This document shows, one piece after another, positions 44,076-53,452 of a stretch of 64,000 nt of DNA; position 1 is the stretch's first letter, and the number at the start of each line of letters is the position of its first letter. The stretch comes from Streptococcus parasanguinis (lineage in GTDB: Bacteria; Bacillota; Bacilli; Lactobacillales; Streptococcaceae): positions 1-64,000 of the forward strand of contig NZ_JAHZPC010000003.1 of the NCBI RefSeq assembly GCF_019929185.1, in the 5' to 3' direction. The notes under the pieces were generated by a model, which saw only the letters and a list, made by a program, of their open reading frames with translations, had not been told where the DNA came from and did no database searches. The translations under genes and the position numbers were made by a program.

Positions 44076-45953
44076 TTATAACTTACTTCCTATAAATTTT
44101 TTGACCATAGGTAAAATTTCTTTTTCCAATCCTTTTATTTGATCCGATTCCCATTTAGTTTTTTCTGTTATGCTAGCCATTATTTGTAATTTTAAACTCT
44201 GACGATCAAAAATTCCTTCCCACTGTTTATATTTTGCACTCGGAACTAAATTCCCAAATTTCGAATTTTGACTATCTGTAATGATACAAAGGTTCCCAAA
44301 GGAGTGTAAGAATTGATCATCCATTTTCTCAACTCTTTCATCACTATTTGGATGTTGTGGAAACCAATGCTCTATAGAACGACGATAGGCAAATTTAAAC
44401 TGATCAAATTTTATACTTTTATACTTTCTTCCTAATTTTTCACGGTTTTTCCATAAGATATAATCAACAAAATTGAATGCATAAACAGGAATATCACCAT
44501 ATTTTTTGAGCACATCTTCCTCGGTGAACAATCTTCCCTCAGCATATCTTACAGCCATTATTTCAAGAAAATCCTTAAAATAAGAACCAAATTCCGGTTG
44601 ATCTAACTCTTCAATATGGTTGAAGAGGAATTGCAAACTTTCATATAACCAACGACTATCACGATTGGCAGTAAAAGTCACAGCAAACATAGATTGAAGA
44701 AGAATGATGTTTTTGTTAATTTCTGAATCTGAAAATGTATTCTTAGTAAAGCGTTCTTCAACTATGTAATGCTCTTTTGCTTTTCCATTTGGCTGGTATT
44801 CATAATAAGTCCCCTTCTGCAAAAACCATTCATCCTTATTTCTGCTTGAAGAATCCATATTTGAATTTCTAACAATGAAATTATCAAAAATATGTTTCAT
44901 TCTAAGAAGGAATTCACTGAATTCAATAACCCAAGTCTCATTTTTATTTTTTATATCAAATAGAGTTAAGAGTTTCTTATCATCTAACTGAACCTCACTG
45001 GTATCCTTACCTTCCCAAATCGCCAATACATGGAGTAAGAAGGTCGGAAAATCAATAACTTGGGTATAGTCACCACAATCTTTTTCCTCTTCTATAATTT
45101 TTTCATTGACCTTTTTCCCTAATATATCAGATAACTTTCTTCTTTCATTTTGATAAAAATCAATATCATCATAAATATTATGAAATGAGTAATTTGAAAA
45201 GTGCCATCCGAAAATACGTTCACGCTCCTGAAAATTATCTGCCCTCTTCCGCCTCATCTTAAATTGACTTGCTACCGGCTTATCAAACTCCGCGCAAGCA
45301 TCCCAGATTCTCGCAAATTTTTGGGCCGTTTCTTGGTCTTCTCCAAATTTAGCTATCATTTGTGCCTTAAGAATTTCATGAGCTTCTAGTTGTTCTCCTC
45401 GAGAGTTGAAACGTTCGAAATAAAGATTTAAATCTAAATCTTTAGGAAGAATACTACGAAAAATGATGACATTATCAAAAAGATAATGAAATAAAGGCTG
45501 AGGATCAAGCTGGCGCTCCTCTATCACTTTTTTCAAGGCATCTTTAGCATGTCGGTAACCTCTAGTTAACTCATTTTCATCGTCCTCTGAAATTTTTTCC
45601 TTGGTAAACAACTTTTGGATATTCTCGTTTGACTTCCTCCTAGCTGGAAAAGTAAGATTGACAGCTTTCAATCTATCAAAACTAAACTCATGTTTCAAAG
45701 CTAAGGCAATCAAATTAAGAGCTGTTGTTCGTTGTTGACCATCAATGATTTTGAAAAGACCATTCTCTTCATTAACAACTAATGTTCCAATATAATAATT
45801 GTCTCTCTTTTCTTGAAAAGCATCTGCCACATCGTTCAATAATTGTTCAATTTCATCATAAGTCCAAGCAAAATTTCTCTGATAAAGAGGAATAGCATAG
45901 GTATCTTCATTTAACAAACGGTTAACGGATAAGCTTATATGTGTTTCTACCAT
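44076..45953 (-). CDS. DUF262-DUF1524 protein (GmrSD-like), second of a pair
   Basis: 625 residues. The N-terminal DUF262 ParB-like fold has YAIPLYQRNFAWTYDEIEQLLNDV and the DGQQRTTALNLIAL motif (nucleotide-handling site). The C-terminal region has IEHWFPQHPNSDE and LHSFGNLCIITDSQNSKFGNLVPSAK, the DUF1524 pattern, a His-Me nuclease-type domain with the H at the IEH. The same two-domain plan is found in GmrSD type IV restriction enzymes, SspE and BrxU. A nuclease acting on phage or modified DNA is therefore the leading guess. It overlaps the upstream DUF262 gene by 7 bp. Confidence 0.78.
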   Translation of the reverse strand: MVETHISLSVNRLLNEDTYAIPLYQRNFAWTYDEIEQLLNDVADAFQEKRDNYYIGTLVVNEENGLFKIIDGQQRTTALNLIALALKHEFSFDRLKAVNLTFPARRKSNENIQKLFTKEKISEDDENELTRGYRHAKDALKKVIEERQLDPQPLFHYLFDNVIIFRSILPKDLDLNLYFERFNSRGEQLEAHEILKAQMIAKFGEDQETAQKFARIWDACAEFDKPVASQFKMRRKRADNFQERERIFGWHFSNYSFHNIYDDIDFYQNERRKLSDILGKKVNEKIIEEEKDCGDYTQVIDFPTFLLHVLAIWEGKDTSEVQLDDKKLLTLFDIKNKNETWVIEFSEFLLRMKHIFDNFIVRNSNMDSSSRNKDEWFLQKGTYYEYQPNGKAKEHYIVEERFTKNTFSDSEINKNIILLQSMFAVTFTANRDSRWLYESLQFLFNHIEELDQPEFGSYFKDFLEIMAVRYAEGRLFTEEDVLKKYGDIPVYAFNFVDYILWKNREKLGRKYKSIKFDQFKFAYRRSIEHWFPQHPNSDERVEKMDDQFLHSFGNLCIITDSQNSKFGNLVPSAKYKQWEGIFDRQSLKLQIMASITEKTKWESDQIKGLEKEILPMVKKFIGSKL

Positions 45954-47257
45954 TTATCTTTTTCCTCTTCTATAATTTGTTCCATCGTATAATTTTCAAA
46001 TAATTCTCTATCTATCTTAACCATGAAATCATTCGGAGTTACAGCATGGGCTAAAACTTGAAATAGTTTTTGAACTTCTCTTTGTCTGAACTTCCCGCCT
46101 GCAGCGTAGTTTCCTACAGTAGCGTCATATATGGCTCGAGACTTCACACGGGGGTAGTAAGCCCAAATAAACAAGGTTTCTACTATTTCCTTTGATAGCT
46201 TATCTTTTCCAAATCTCTCCGCAAAGAGAGAACAAATGTTTAGAAACAGATTGTGGCACTTGCGATAGCGCCCCTTTGAACTATTGTAAATTTTTAACAT
46301 ACCTTCAGGGTAATCTGAACCATTTTCTTCACTCTTAGGATCATTAAAAATTCCTAACTGTTTATTTAAAACATCTATATGATCTTTAATCATTTGATGA
46401 ACAGATTCAATATATTCAAAAAATTTGCTTCCATCTATGATTGGCATAGTAATTGACATAGGGAAGTTTTCAATATGACGATATAATTCTAGGTATGGAA
46501 AATTCTGATTTAAATCAACACCTTTAAAATCGTCAATAAAATCTTCTGTAAAACGCAGATAAGAACCATAACGCTTGTTAGTTAGCCCTGTTTCTCCCCT
46601 AGACCAACGTCTCATACGGAAAAGATGCTTATCAAACAGATCTTTCAGACTTAAATCGTCATCTTCCACAAACTGCTCCCATTTCTCAACAATTTTTTCA
46701 TCTTCTGAGTCTTGTTGACGCAGATGATAGGCTTTGAGTAAGTCATGAGGTTCTAAAGATTTTCCACGATTATTCTGAGAATCAAATAATTGAAAGGCTT
46801 CTGCCAAACGTTCCTCTGGCATGATGATACAAGAAATAGAACAATTTTCCAATAAAAATTCGCAAATTTCTTTTGCCTGGCTTGTACCTACCAATTGAGT
46901 TAAATTTTCCCACTCGTAATAATTTTCGCTTGCATGATAGCAGGATATCTCTCCAAATTCAGCACCTAAAAGTTGATTAGCACCTTCATAATCCTTTAAC
47001 TTTTCTAATGAATGAAGAAACAAGGAAATAGAAATTAGTCGTTGTTGCCCATCTACAATATCTAAGTATCCACCATTATCATGAAAGATAACAGAGCCAA
47101 CTTGATATTCCTTTTTTTCCATAGCATCTCGTAAATCATAAAAAAGATTACGAATATGCTTTCTGTTCCACTTATAAGGTCTTTGATAAGAAGGAATCCG
47201 CAAATTCCCTTCTTTCAATAGCTCTCCAACCTTTTTTGAAGTAAATTGAATACCCAT
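45947..47257 (-). CDS. DUF262 protein, first of a pair
   Basis: 436 residues. The N-terminal DUF262 domain has NLRIPSYQRPYKWNRKHIRNL and LDIVDGQQRLISISLFLHSL. The middle has FDSQNNRGKSLEPHDLLKAYHLR, also a family signature. The C-terminal third lacks the DUF1524 His motif, so it probably does not cut by itself. It overlaps the start of its partner, and the two should be made in fixed ratio. The start ATG has GGCGG upstream; a -10-like TACAAT lies at 47276-47271. Confidence 0.75.
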   Translation of the reverse strand: MGIQFTSKKVGELLKEGNLRIPSYQRPYKWNRKHIRNLFYDLRDAMEKKEYQVGSVIFHDNGGYLDIVDGQQRLISISLFLHSLEKLKDYEGANQLLGAEFGEISCYHASENYYEWENLTQLVGTSQAKEICEFLLENCSISCIIMPEERLAEAFQLFDSQNNRGKSLEPHDLLKAYHLRQQDSEDEKIVEKWEQFVEDDDLSLKDLFDKHLFRMRRWSRGETGLTNKRYGSYLRFTEDFIDDFKGVDLNQNFPYLELYRHIENFPMSITMPIIDGSKFFEYIESVHQMIKDHIDVLNKQLGIFNDPKSEENGSDYPEGMLKIYNSSKGRYRKCHNLFLNICSLFAERFGKDKLSKEIVETLFIWAYYPRVKSRAIYDATVGNYAAGGKFRQREVQKLFQVLAHAVTPNDFMVKIDRELFENYTMEQIIEEEKDKW

Positions 47258-47275
47258 TTCATCCGCCTTTATTGT

Positions 47276-47312
47276 ATTTTTAAAAAACTACAAATTCATA
47301 TGAATCTGTAGT
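47276..47312 (-). terminator. polC terminator
   Basis: ACTACA-x-ATTC pairs with GAAT-x-TGTAGT (47287-47312) and is followed on the minus strand by TTTTTT. It lies 41 bp past the polC stop and directly upstream of the DUF262 pair. Confidence 0.85.
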
Positions 47313-47352
47313 TAAGAGTGGCTAATTCTTTTGAATAAAAATCATTTATCCA

Positions 47353-50300
47353 TCAAAACAAATCATCAAACAAACTCAACTGGTTATCCTCTGGCATATT
47401 GCCAAGAATGCCCATCTCATCCATCTTTTCAACCAGGGTGGACGAAACACCACCACGCTTCCGGAGCTCGGTCTTAGAAAGGAATTCTCCTTCTTCACGC
47501 GCCCGCACGATTTGCTTGGCAACGTTCTCTCCTAGACCATCCATAGCGACAAATGGTGGAATCAGGGTATCCCCATCGATCAAGAATTCTGTCGCCTGGC
47601 TGCGATAGAGGTCTAGCTTGCCAAACTTGAAGCCCCGCTCCCACATCTCATTGACAATCTCAAGGGTGGTGTAGAGATCGATCTCGACGTTAGAGGCTTC
47701 GTTGTTCTTGCGTTTCTCAGCGATTTCCTTCATCCGCGCTTTCACGGCCTCAAGGCCTGCGCCCATAGTCTTGATGTCAAAGGCCTTGGCCCGAATCGAG
47801 AAGTAAGCACAATAGTAATAAAGTGGATGATGCACCTTAAAGTAGGCCACACGAAGGGCCATCATAACATAGGCCGCCGCATGGGCTTTCGGGAACATGT
47901 ACTTGATCTTACCACAGGACTCGATGTACCATTCAGGAACATTGTTTTCCTTCATGGCTTGGATGTAGCCATTGCGCTCTTCTTCTGAGATTTTGAGCCA
48001 CATGCCTTTCCGCACCCGCTCCATGATGGTAAAGGCCATCTTAGGCTTGAGACCCGCGTGCATGAGGTAAACCATGATGTCGTCCCGACACCCGATAACG
48101 GTCGATAGATCGGCAATGCCCGCCTTGATCAAGTCTTGGGCATTTCCCAACCACACGTCGGTACCGTGAGACAGACCAGAGAGCTGAAGTAACTCGGCAA
48201 AGGTCGTCGGATGGGTTTCATCGACCATGCCCCGAACGAAGTTGGTCCCAAACTCTGGAATTCCCAGCATACCCGTAGAGGTCCCAATCTGCTCAGGAGT
48301 TACTCCTAGAACGTCTGTCCCAGAAAAGAGAGCCATGACGTCTGGATCATCCATAGGAATTTCATTGGGGTCAATGCCTGATAAGTCTTGAAGCTTGCGA
48401 ATCATGGTCGGATCATCATGTCCCAGGACATCGAGCTTGAGGACGTTCTCATCGATATCGTGGAAGTTAAAGTGAGTAGTCTGCCATTCAGCTGTCACAT
48501 CATCTGCCGGATACTGGACCGGAGTAAAGTCATAGACATCCATATAGTTTGGAATAACAACAATTCCCCCCGGGTGCTGACCGGTCGTCCGTTTTACCCC
48601 AGCTGCACCAAGAGCCAAGCGCTCGACCTCGGCATCTCGGTAGTACTTGCCATAATCACGCTCATAGCCCTTGACAAAGCCGTAGGCAGTCTTAGCTGCG
48701 ACCGTACCTACCGTTCCTGCCCGGAAGGCATATTCTTCCCCAAAGATATCCCGGACATCCAAGTGGGCACTCGGCTGGTCTTCCCCAGAGAAGTTCAAAT
48801 CGATATCGGGTACCTTGTCCCCATCGAAACCAAGGAAGGTTTCAAAAGGAATATCCTGCCCGTTTTTGCTGAGCTTGTGGCCACAGTTTGGACAATCCTT
48901 GTCCGGCATATCAAAACCAGATCCATAAGAGCCATCTGTAATGAACTCGCTGTACTGGCACTGGCCACAAACATAGTGAGGGGAGAGCGGATTGACCTCC
49001 GTGATCCCGATCATGGTCGCGACAAAGCTGGATCCGACGGATCCACGCGAACCAACCAGGTAGCCCCGCTCATTGGAGCGATGCACCAGCATTTGCGAGG
49101 CCAGATAAATCACGGCAAAGCCATTCCCCAAGATAGAGGTTAATTCCTTTTCAATCCGCAGATCGACAATATCAGGGAGGGGATTGCCATAGATCTCAAA
49201 GGCTCGCTGATAGGTCAATTCCGCAACCGTCTCTTCGGCCTTATCGATAAATGGCGTATAGAGGTCACCCTTGACCACTTCGACCGGCTCAAAGGTATCT
49301 GCTAGCGCATTGGTATTTTCAATAACGATCTTGCGCGCCAAGTTTTCTCCCAAAAAGGCAAATTCATCCAGCATTTCATTGGTGGTTCTAAAATGCGCTT
49401 TTGGCAGGGGCGCTGGCTGAGCATTTTCTCCGTGCCCGATGGTCCGGTTGATCATGGCCCCTTGACCGAGACTGCGGACAATGATCTCCCGATAGATCTC
49501 ATCTTCCGGTTCCAGATAGTGGACATTTCCTGTCGCAAGAACAGGCTTGCCAAGGCGATCTCCCACTTCGATCAAACTCTTGATAATGGTCTGGAGCTCG
49601 TCCATGTCCTTGACCTGCTCCTTAGCAATGAGGGGCGCATAGATAGCCGGTGGCATGACCTCGATAAAGTCATAGTACTTGGCCACTTCGACCGCCGCAT
49701 CCACCCCTTGCGACATGACCGCATCAAAGACTTCCCCTTCTGAGCAGGCCGATCCGAGGATCAAGCCCTCTCGATGGGCATCCAGCACGGTCTTGGGAAT
49801 CCGTGGGACTCCTTCGAAATACTTGGTTCCAGAAAGAGAGACCAGTTTAAACATATTTTTAAGGCCGGTCTGATTCTTGACATAGAGAGTGGCATGCTTG
49901 ACCCGAGCCTTCTTATAAGAATTCTCATCGATCAAATCGATATTCAGATCCTTAAGATTGGTCACCCCATGCTTTTCAGTGGCTTCTTTGATAAAAATAA
50001 AGAGCAGGCGTCCCGTCGCTTCCGCATCGTAGTTGGCCATGTGGTGGTGCTCCAAAGCGACCCCAAAGCGCTTGGTCAAGGTTCCCAAGCTATGCCATCT
50101 AAAATCAGGGTAGAGGTTGCGGGCAAATTCCAACGTATCGATGACCGGCTGGGTAATCGTTGGTAAGCCATGACGCTCATAGTTCGCATTCATGAAGCTC
50201 ATGTCAAAGGTAGCATTGTGGGCGACAAGAACCGTTCCCTCACAGAAGGCCTGAAATTCCTTCAATACCTGCACCAAAGGTTTAGCCCCACGGACGTGCT

Positions 50301-51747
50301 CGTTGGTGATCCCTGTCAATTGGGTCGTATAGGCGGACAGAGGATGCCCTGGATCGATGAACTCGTCAAACTCCTCAATGACATTGCCCTTGTACATCTT
50401 AGAAGCAGCGACCTGGATCAAGTCATTGTAAACGGCTGAAAGTCCCGTCGTTTCCACGTCAAAGACCACATAAGTCGCTTCATTGAGGTCCAGATCCACC
50501 TCGTTATAGGTGATAGGCACCTTGTCCTCTACGATATTGGCTTCCATCCCATAGATCAGCTGGATTCCAGCTTTCTTGGCTGCTTTAAAGCCATGCGGGA
50601 AACTCTGCACATTGCCATGGTCGGTGATGGCCACAGCCTTATGCCCCCACTCAGCTGCCTTGGCGATCAGCTCTTCGACTTCTGGCAGGGCATCCATCGT
50701 CGACATATTGGTATGCGCGTGGAATTCCACCCGGCGCTCGCCTTCTGGCATTAGGTCCTTGCGGGCATAATGGACGACTTCCTGGATGTCTTGGACATTC
50801 ATGGTCAAGTCGCGCGTGAAATTGTTCATTTCGATATTTCCCCGCACCCGTAGCCAGCTGTTCTTCTTGATCATGTCAAACTTCTGGGCTTCTTCCTCAT
50901 TTTTGACCCATTTCTGAAGGGAAAAACTCGAGGTATAGTCGGTCATCTTAAAGCTGATCAAGACCCGACCGGTCCGTGTCACCTTGTGCTCCACGTCAAA
51001 GACCACACCCTCAAAGACAATCCGGTTCTCTTCTGTTGTGATCTCGATCATTGGAGTGATCTCAGCCTTGTCTAGCTTAGGTTTAGCTGCAGCTTTCTTA
51101 GCTTTGAAGTCAAAAACTGGCTTTTCTTCAACTGCTGGTGGCGGAGCCATCTGGGCCAAGGATTCCATAGCCCGCAAAGTCTCTTCATTGGCTGCTTGGA
51201 AGATCTTTTCATTTTCCTCCTCAAAGCGCGCCACTTCTTGCTCTGTCAACTCCTCATCAGACTCCACCCGACAGGTGAAATGCGGAAAACCAAAGGCTTC
51301 CAACTGCTTGGCAAGATTGGGCAAATGGTTCTTACGAAAATGCTCCGTATCAACCGAAGAAGGCCCAGAGATGATCAATTCCTGCCCTTCCGCACGCACC
51401 TGCAAGTCTTGATAAAGCCCCTTAAAACCTTGACTAGCACAAGGTCCTTCCTCAAAAACCTCCCGGTAGTAGGCCTGCAATAAATCATCAGAAAAGTCCT
51501 GATTGGCCACTTGGATGGTAAAGGTCGCCTGGTTTCCTGTCTTTGAAAATTCATCCTTCAAGCGCTGGCGCAATTCCTTAAACAAAGCAATCGGCAAGAC
51601 TTCCGCAAAAGCAAAGCGGAACTCCCAAACCCGACTGACCTTGTGCACCACGACTTCTTGAATCTCCGCATGCAAAAAGGCACTGGAAGATCGCATCTCC
51701 AGCGGCATATCCAGCTGATCCATTAAAATTTCAAAGGTGTTGGACAT
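47353..51747 (-). CDS. polC: DNA polymerase III subunit alpha, Gram-positive type
   Basis: 1464 residues from the ATG at 51747 ([23 protein letters not shown] upstream). The ATG at 51816 would add 23 unlikely residues. Domain order: N-terminal domain, OB domain (about 245-340), PHP domain ([24 protein letters not shown]), inserted DEDD proofreading exonuclease ([20 protein letters not shown]), then palm, thumb and fingers. The zinc ribbon is CGQCQYSEF and [17 protein letters not shown] carries catalytic Asp residues. It is the main replicative polymerase of low-GC Gram-positives. Confidence 0.98.
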   Translation of the reverse strand: MSNTFEILMDQLDMPLEMRSSSAFLHAEIQEVVVHKVSRVWEFRFAFAEVLPIALFKELRQRLKDEFSKTGNQATFTIQVANQDFSDDLLQAYYREVFEEGPCASQGFKGLYQDLQVRAEGQELIISGPSSVDTEHFRKNHLPNLAKQLEAFGFPHFTCRVESDEELTEQEVARFEEENEKIFQAANEETLRAMESLAQMAPPPAVEEKPVFDFKAKKAAAKPKLDKAEITPMIEITTEENRIVFEGVVFDVEHKVTRTGRVLISFKMTDYTSSFSLQKWVKNEEEAQKFDMIKKNSWLRVRGNIEMNNFTRDLTMNVQDIQEVVHYARKDLMPEGERRVEFHAHTNMSTMDALPEVEELIAKAAEWGHKAVAITDHGNVQSFPHGFKAAKKAGIQLIYGMEANIVEDKVPITYNEVDLDLNEATYVVFDVETTGLSAVYNDLIQVAASKMYKGNVIEEFDEFIDPGHPLSAYTTQLTGITNEHVRGAKPLVQVLKEFQAFCEGTVLVAHNATFDMSFMNANYERHGLPTITQPVIDTLEFARNLYPDFRWHSLGTLTKRFGVALEHHHMANYDAEATGRLLFIFIKEATEKHGVTNLKDLNIDLIDENSYKKARVKHATLYVKNQTGLKNMFKLVSLSGTKYFEGVPRIPKTVLDAHREGLILGSACSEGEVFDAVMSQGVDAAVEVAKYYDFIEVMPPAIYAPLIAKEQVKDMDELQTIIKSLIEVGDRLGKPVLATGNVHYLEPEDEIYREIIVRSLGQGAMINRTIGHGENAQPAPLPKAHFRTTNEMLDEFAFLGENLARKIVIENTNALADTFEPVEVVKGDLYTPFIDKAEETVAELTYQRAFEIYGNPLPDIVDLRIEKELTSILGNGFAVIYLASQMLVHRSNERGYLVGSRGSVGSSFVATMIGITEVNPLSPHYVCGQCQYSEFITDGSYGSGFDMPDKDCPNCGHKLSKNGQDIPFETFLGFDGDKVPDIDLNFSGEDQPSAHLDVRDIFGEEYAFRAGTVGTVAAKTAYGFVKGYERDYGKYYRDAEVERLALGAAGVKRTTGQHPGGIVVIPNYMDVYDFTPVQYPADDVTAEWQTTHFNFHDIDENVLKLDVLGHDDPTMIRKLQDLSGIDPNEIPMDDPDVMALFSGTDVLGVTPEQIGTSTGMLGIPEFGTNFVRGMVDETHPTTFAELLQLSGLSHGTDVWLGNAQDLIKAGIADLSTVIGCRDDIMVYLMHAGLKPKMAFTIMERVRKGMWLKISEEERNGYIQAMKENNVPEWYIESCGKIKYMFPKAHAAAYVMMALRVAYFKVHHPLYYYCAYFSIRAKAFDIKTMGAGLEAVKARMKEIAEKRKNNEASNVEIDLYTTLEIVNEMWERGFKFGKLDLYRSQATEFLIDGDTLIPPFVAMDGLGENVAKQIVRAREEGEFLSKTELRKRGGVSSTLVEKMDEMGILGNMPEDNQLSLFDDLF

Positions 51748-51880
51748 TGTTTCTCCCTTGATCTTGATTCTTTTGCTCGCTTTTGAGTGGCCCGACTCTA
51801 AGCAAAAACAGACCAATCAAAAACATTCGTAACCCTTATTTTATCACAATTTAAGGATTAATTCGAGGGAGAAGTGAAGA

Positions 51881-51910
51881 CAAAAAAATCACCGATAGGA
51901 CGGTGATTTC
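51881..51910 (-). terminator. Terminator after the 175-residue membrane protein gene
   Basis: AAATCACCG and its complement (51886-51894 with 51901-51909), with TTTTTTTG following on the minus strand. Confidence 0.85.
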
Positions 51911-51941
51911 TCGACGATTGGTCAACAGCAGGCAATCCTGA

Positions 51942-52469
51942 TCATTCCTCACTTGTTGCCTCTGTTTCTGAGCTGGGGCTTGGTGTCCGAAGCAGGTCCT
52001 TCATCTGAGACTGGACGGTTTCTCTCGAGCTTTGTTCTTGCTTTTGGATATTCTCCATAGCAGGCTGCAACTTCTGCCGGATTTCCACTTCCTCCTCTTG
52101 CTCTTTTTGCGTTTGGAGAGTCGGACGATACATGGCAAAGAAAGCCCCGATAACCACGAGCAACGCAATCAGGCTCACCCCATAACGTTTTGACTGTTCC
52201 TGAGAATCAACCTTGACGCCTTTGACCGACAAGTCCTTCCACTCCGGATGCTCTTTCTCACAGGCATCTTTCTTGGTCTTGGTTGGCATGACCAAGACTT
52301 GGTTCATCAAGGAAATCATCCCCATAACCACGAGCAAGTAGGGAATATAGCGCAATTGATTGAAGATCATAACAATCAATAACACCAAACCGATCCCCGC
52401 AATTCCCACATTAAAAGCAAAACGCATCAAAAATTCTTTTTTCAGCTGTAAATAAGTTTCTTTAGACAT
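51942..52469 (-). CDS. Membrane protein of unknown function
   Basis: 175 residues. Three hydrophobic helices (about 14-33, 38-57 and 98-115) are separated by a charged cytoplasmic loop. A Gln/Glu/Ser-rich hydrophilic C-terminal tail of about 60 residues follows and ends SETEATSEE. No family recognised. It stands alone between promoter P3 and a terminator. Its promoter shares spacer sequence with those of the DUF443 and LXG operons. Confidence 0.6.
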   Translation of the reverse strand: MSKETYLQLKKEFLMRFAFNVGIAGIGLVLLIVMIFNQLRYIPYLLVVMGMISLMNQVLVMPTKTKKDACEKEHPEWKDLSVKGVKVDSQEQSKRYGVSLIALLVVIGAFFAMYRPTLQTQKEQEEEVEIRQKLQPAMENIQKQEQSSRETVQSQMKDLLRTPSPSSETEATSEE

Positions 52470-52496
52470 CGGTCACTCCTTATCAATCATTTATAC

Positions 52497-52525
52497 ATCA
52501 TACCGAAAATTAATTTGAAGAGCAA
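52497..52525 (-). promoter_or_regulatory. Promoter module P3 upstream of the 175-residue membrane protein
   Basis: TTGCTC (52525-52520), spacer TTCAAATTAATTTTCGG, then TATGAT (52502-52497). It matches the P2 module at 24 of 29 positions. Confidence 0.65.
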
Positions 52526-52656
52526 GTTCGTCACTAGGTGGAGAAGGTTGAGAAAGGACATAGGAATAAATCATAGTTCTCTCCTTCTCATTTATAACAT
52601 TTTCCTTAAATTATGCTATATTTTAAGGAAAAAATGTGTTAGTAAGGGATAATATC

Positions 52657-52794
52657 ATGAGAACATTTCACTACTCCACCATCAAAAATGAAAAACGGGA
52701 CTCGGAAATCCTTGGTTTAGTGGCTACGATCTACAGATACGAGATCCAGCGAAAAGGCATCGGAAGAACCACAAAATATAAGAGATTAAAATAA
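52657..52794 (+). pseudogene. Remnant of a Fic-family gene
   Basis: A 45-codon frame with its own ribosome binding site (AAGGGAT). Its first 27 residues, MRTFHYSTIKNEKRDSEILG and onward, match the N-terminus I know for streptococcal Fic/DOC proteins. The remaining 18 residues end KGIGRTTKYKRLK, which could be the extreme C-terminus of such a protein. The whole catalytic middle with the HPFxxGNGR motif is absent. The simplest reading is a large internal deletion. It is on the plus strand among minus-strand genes. Confidence 0.6.
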
Positions 52795-52934
52795 AGCCTT
52801 AAAATCCTTAGGAAAGCAACTGTCAGTGATGCAGTTTTTTTGTAAGTATTGGAAAATCCATCAACTGATCAGAGGCATTAAGATTTTCGAAATTTGAATA
52901 AACTAAAAAAACTAGACTACGTATCTCCTTGAAA

Positions 52935-52967
52935 TTCAAAAAGGAGAGAACCATTTCGTTTCTCTCC
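52935..52967 (-). terminator. Terminator of the LXG toxin-immunity operon
   Basis: GGAGAGAA and TTCTCTCC (52943-52950, 52960-52967) with TTTTTG following on the minus strand, about 60 bp past the immunity-gene stop. Confidence 0.8.
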
Positions 52968-53028
52968 AGGTTGTAACTTTTCATCAACCCACTACAGTTG
53001 ACAAAGAGCCAAACAAGTCCCACGCAGG

Positions 53029-53451
53029 CTATTTCAATGGTGATACATAATCATCTGGAAGTTTGCCTCTCCAGTCAATCCACATTTGCTCAGCAATCGG
53101 AATTAATCTTTTAAGCTCTTCCTGAGTAAATAATTCTCTAGTTTCAGGTAAATCAATTAAAGATGTAGGGCTCTCTTCTATGAATCGTTTCTCACTAGCC
53201 TTCTTTTCTTCTTCTGTAGGTGGCCAACGATCGTTCTGAGCTTTAAAATCAACTTCACGTGCAGTTCTCTTACCTAATAGATATTCATCAAAATCAGAAG
53301 GATTAATTTCAAAGACACGACGAACTGAAGCTACCCCAAACTCTCCAAAAGTATAGTACTTCCCTTCATGTGTTCGAAAGTCATAATCTTTAGGTGACTC
53401 AATCTTATCAAAAGTATCAAATTCTTCCCATGGTATTTTAGTTAAACTCAT
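53029..53451 (-). CDS. Putative immunity protein of the LXG toxin
   Basis: 140 residues, acidic and soluble, no signal peptide or membrane helix (MSLTKIPWEEFDTFDKIESP onward). I recognise no family. It begins 1 bp after the toxin stop codon and the operon terminates behind it. Cognate immunity genes of LXG toxins occupy this position, so the role is inferred from context only. A soluble immunity protein suits a toxin that acts in the cytoplasm. Confidence 0.6.
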   Translation of the reverse strand: MSLTKIPWEEFDTFDKIESPKDYDFRTHEGKYYTFGEFGVASVRRVFEINPSDFDEYLLGKRTAREVDFKAQNDRWPPTEEEKKASEKRFIEESPTSLIDLPETRELFTQEELKRLIPIAEQMWIDWRGKLPDDYVSPLK

Positions 53452-53452
53452 C

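Noticed and set aside
52823-53023. A 66-codon minus-strand frame
   Set aside because: It contains the hairpin terminator 52935-52967 of the LXG operon, lacks a clear ribosome binding site and resembles no protein I know.
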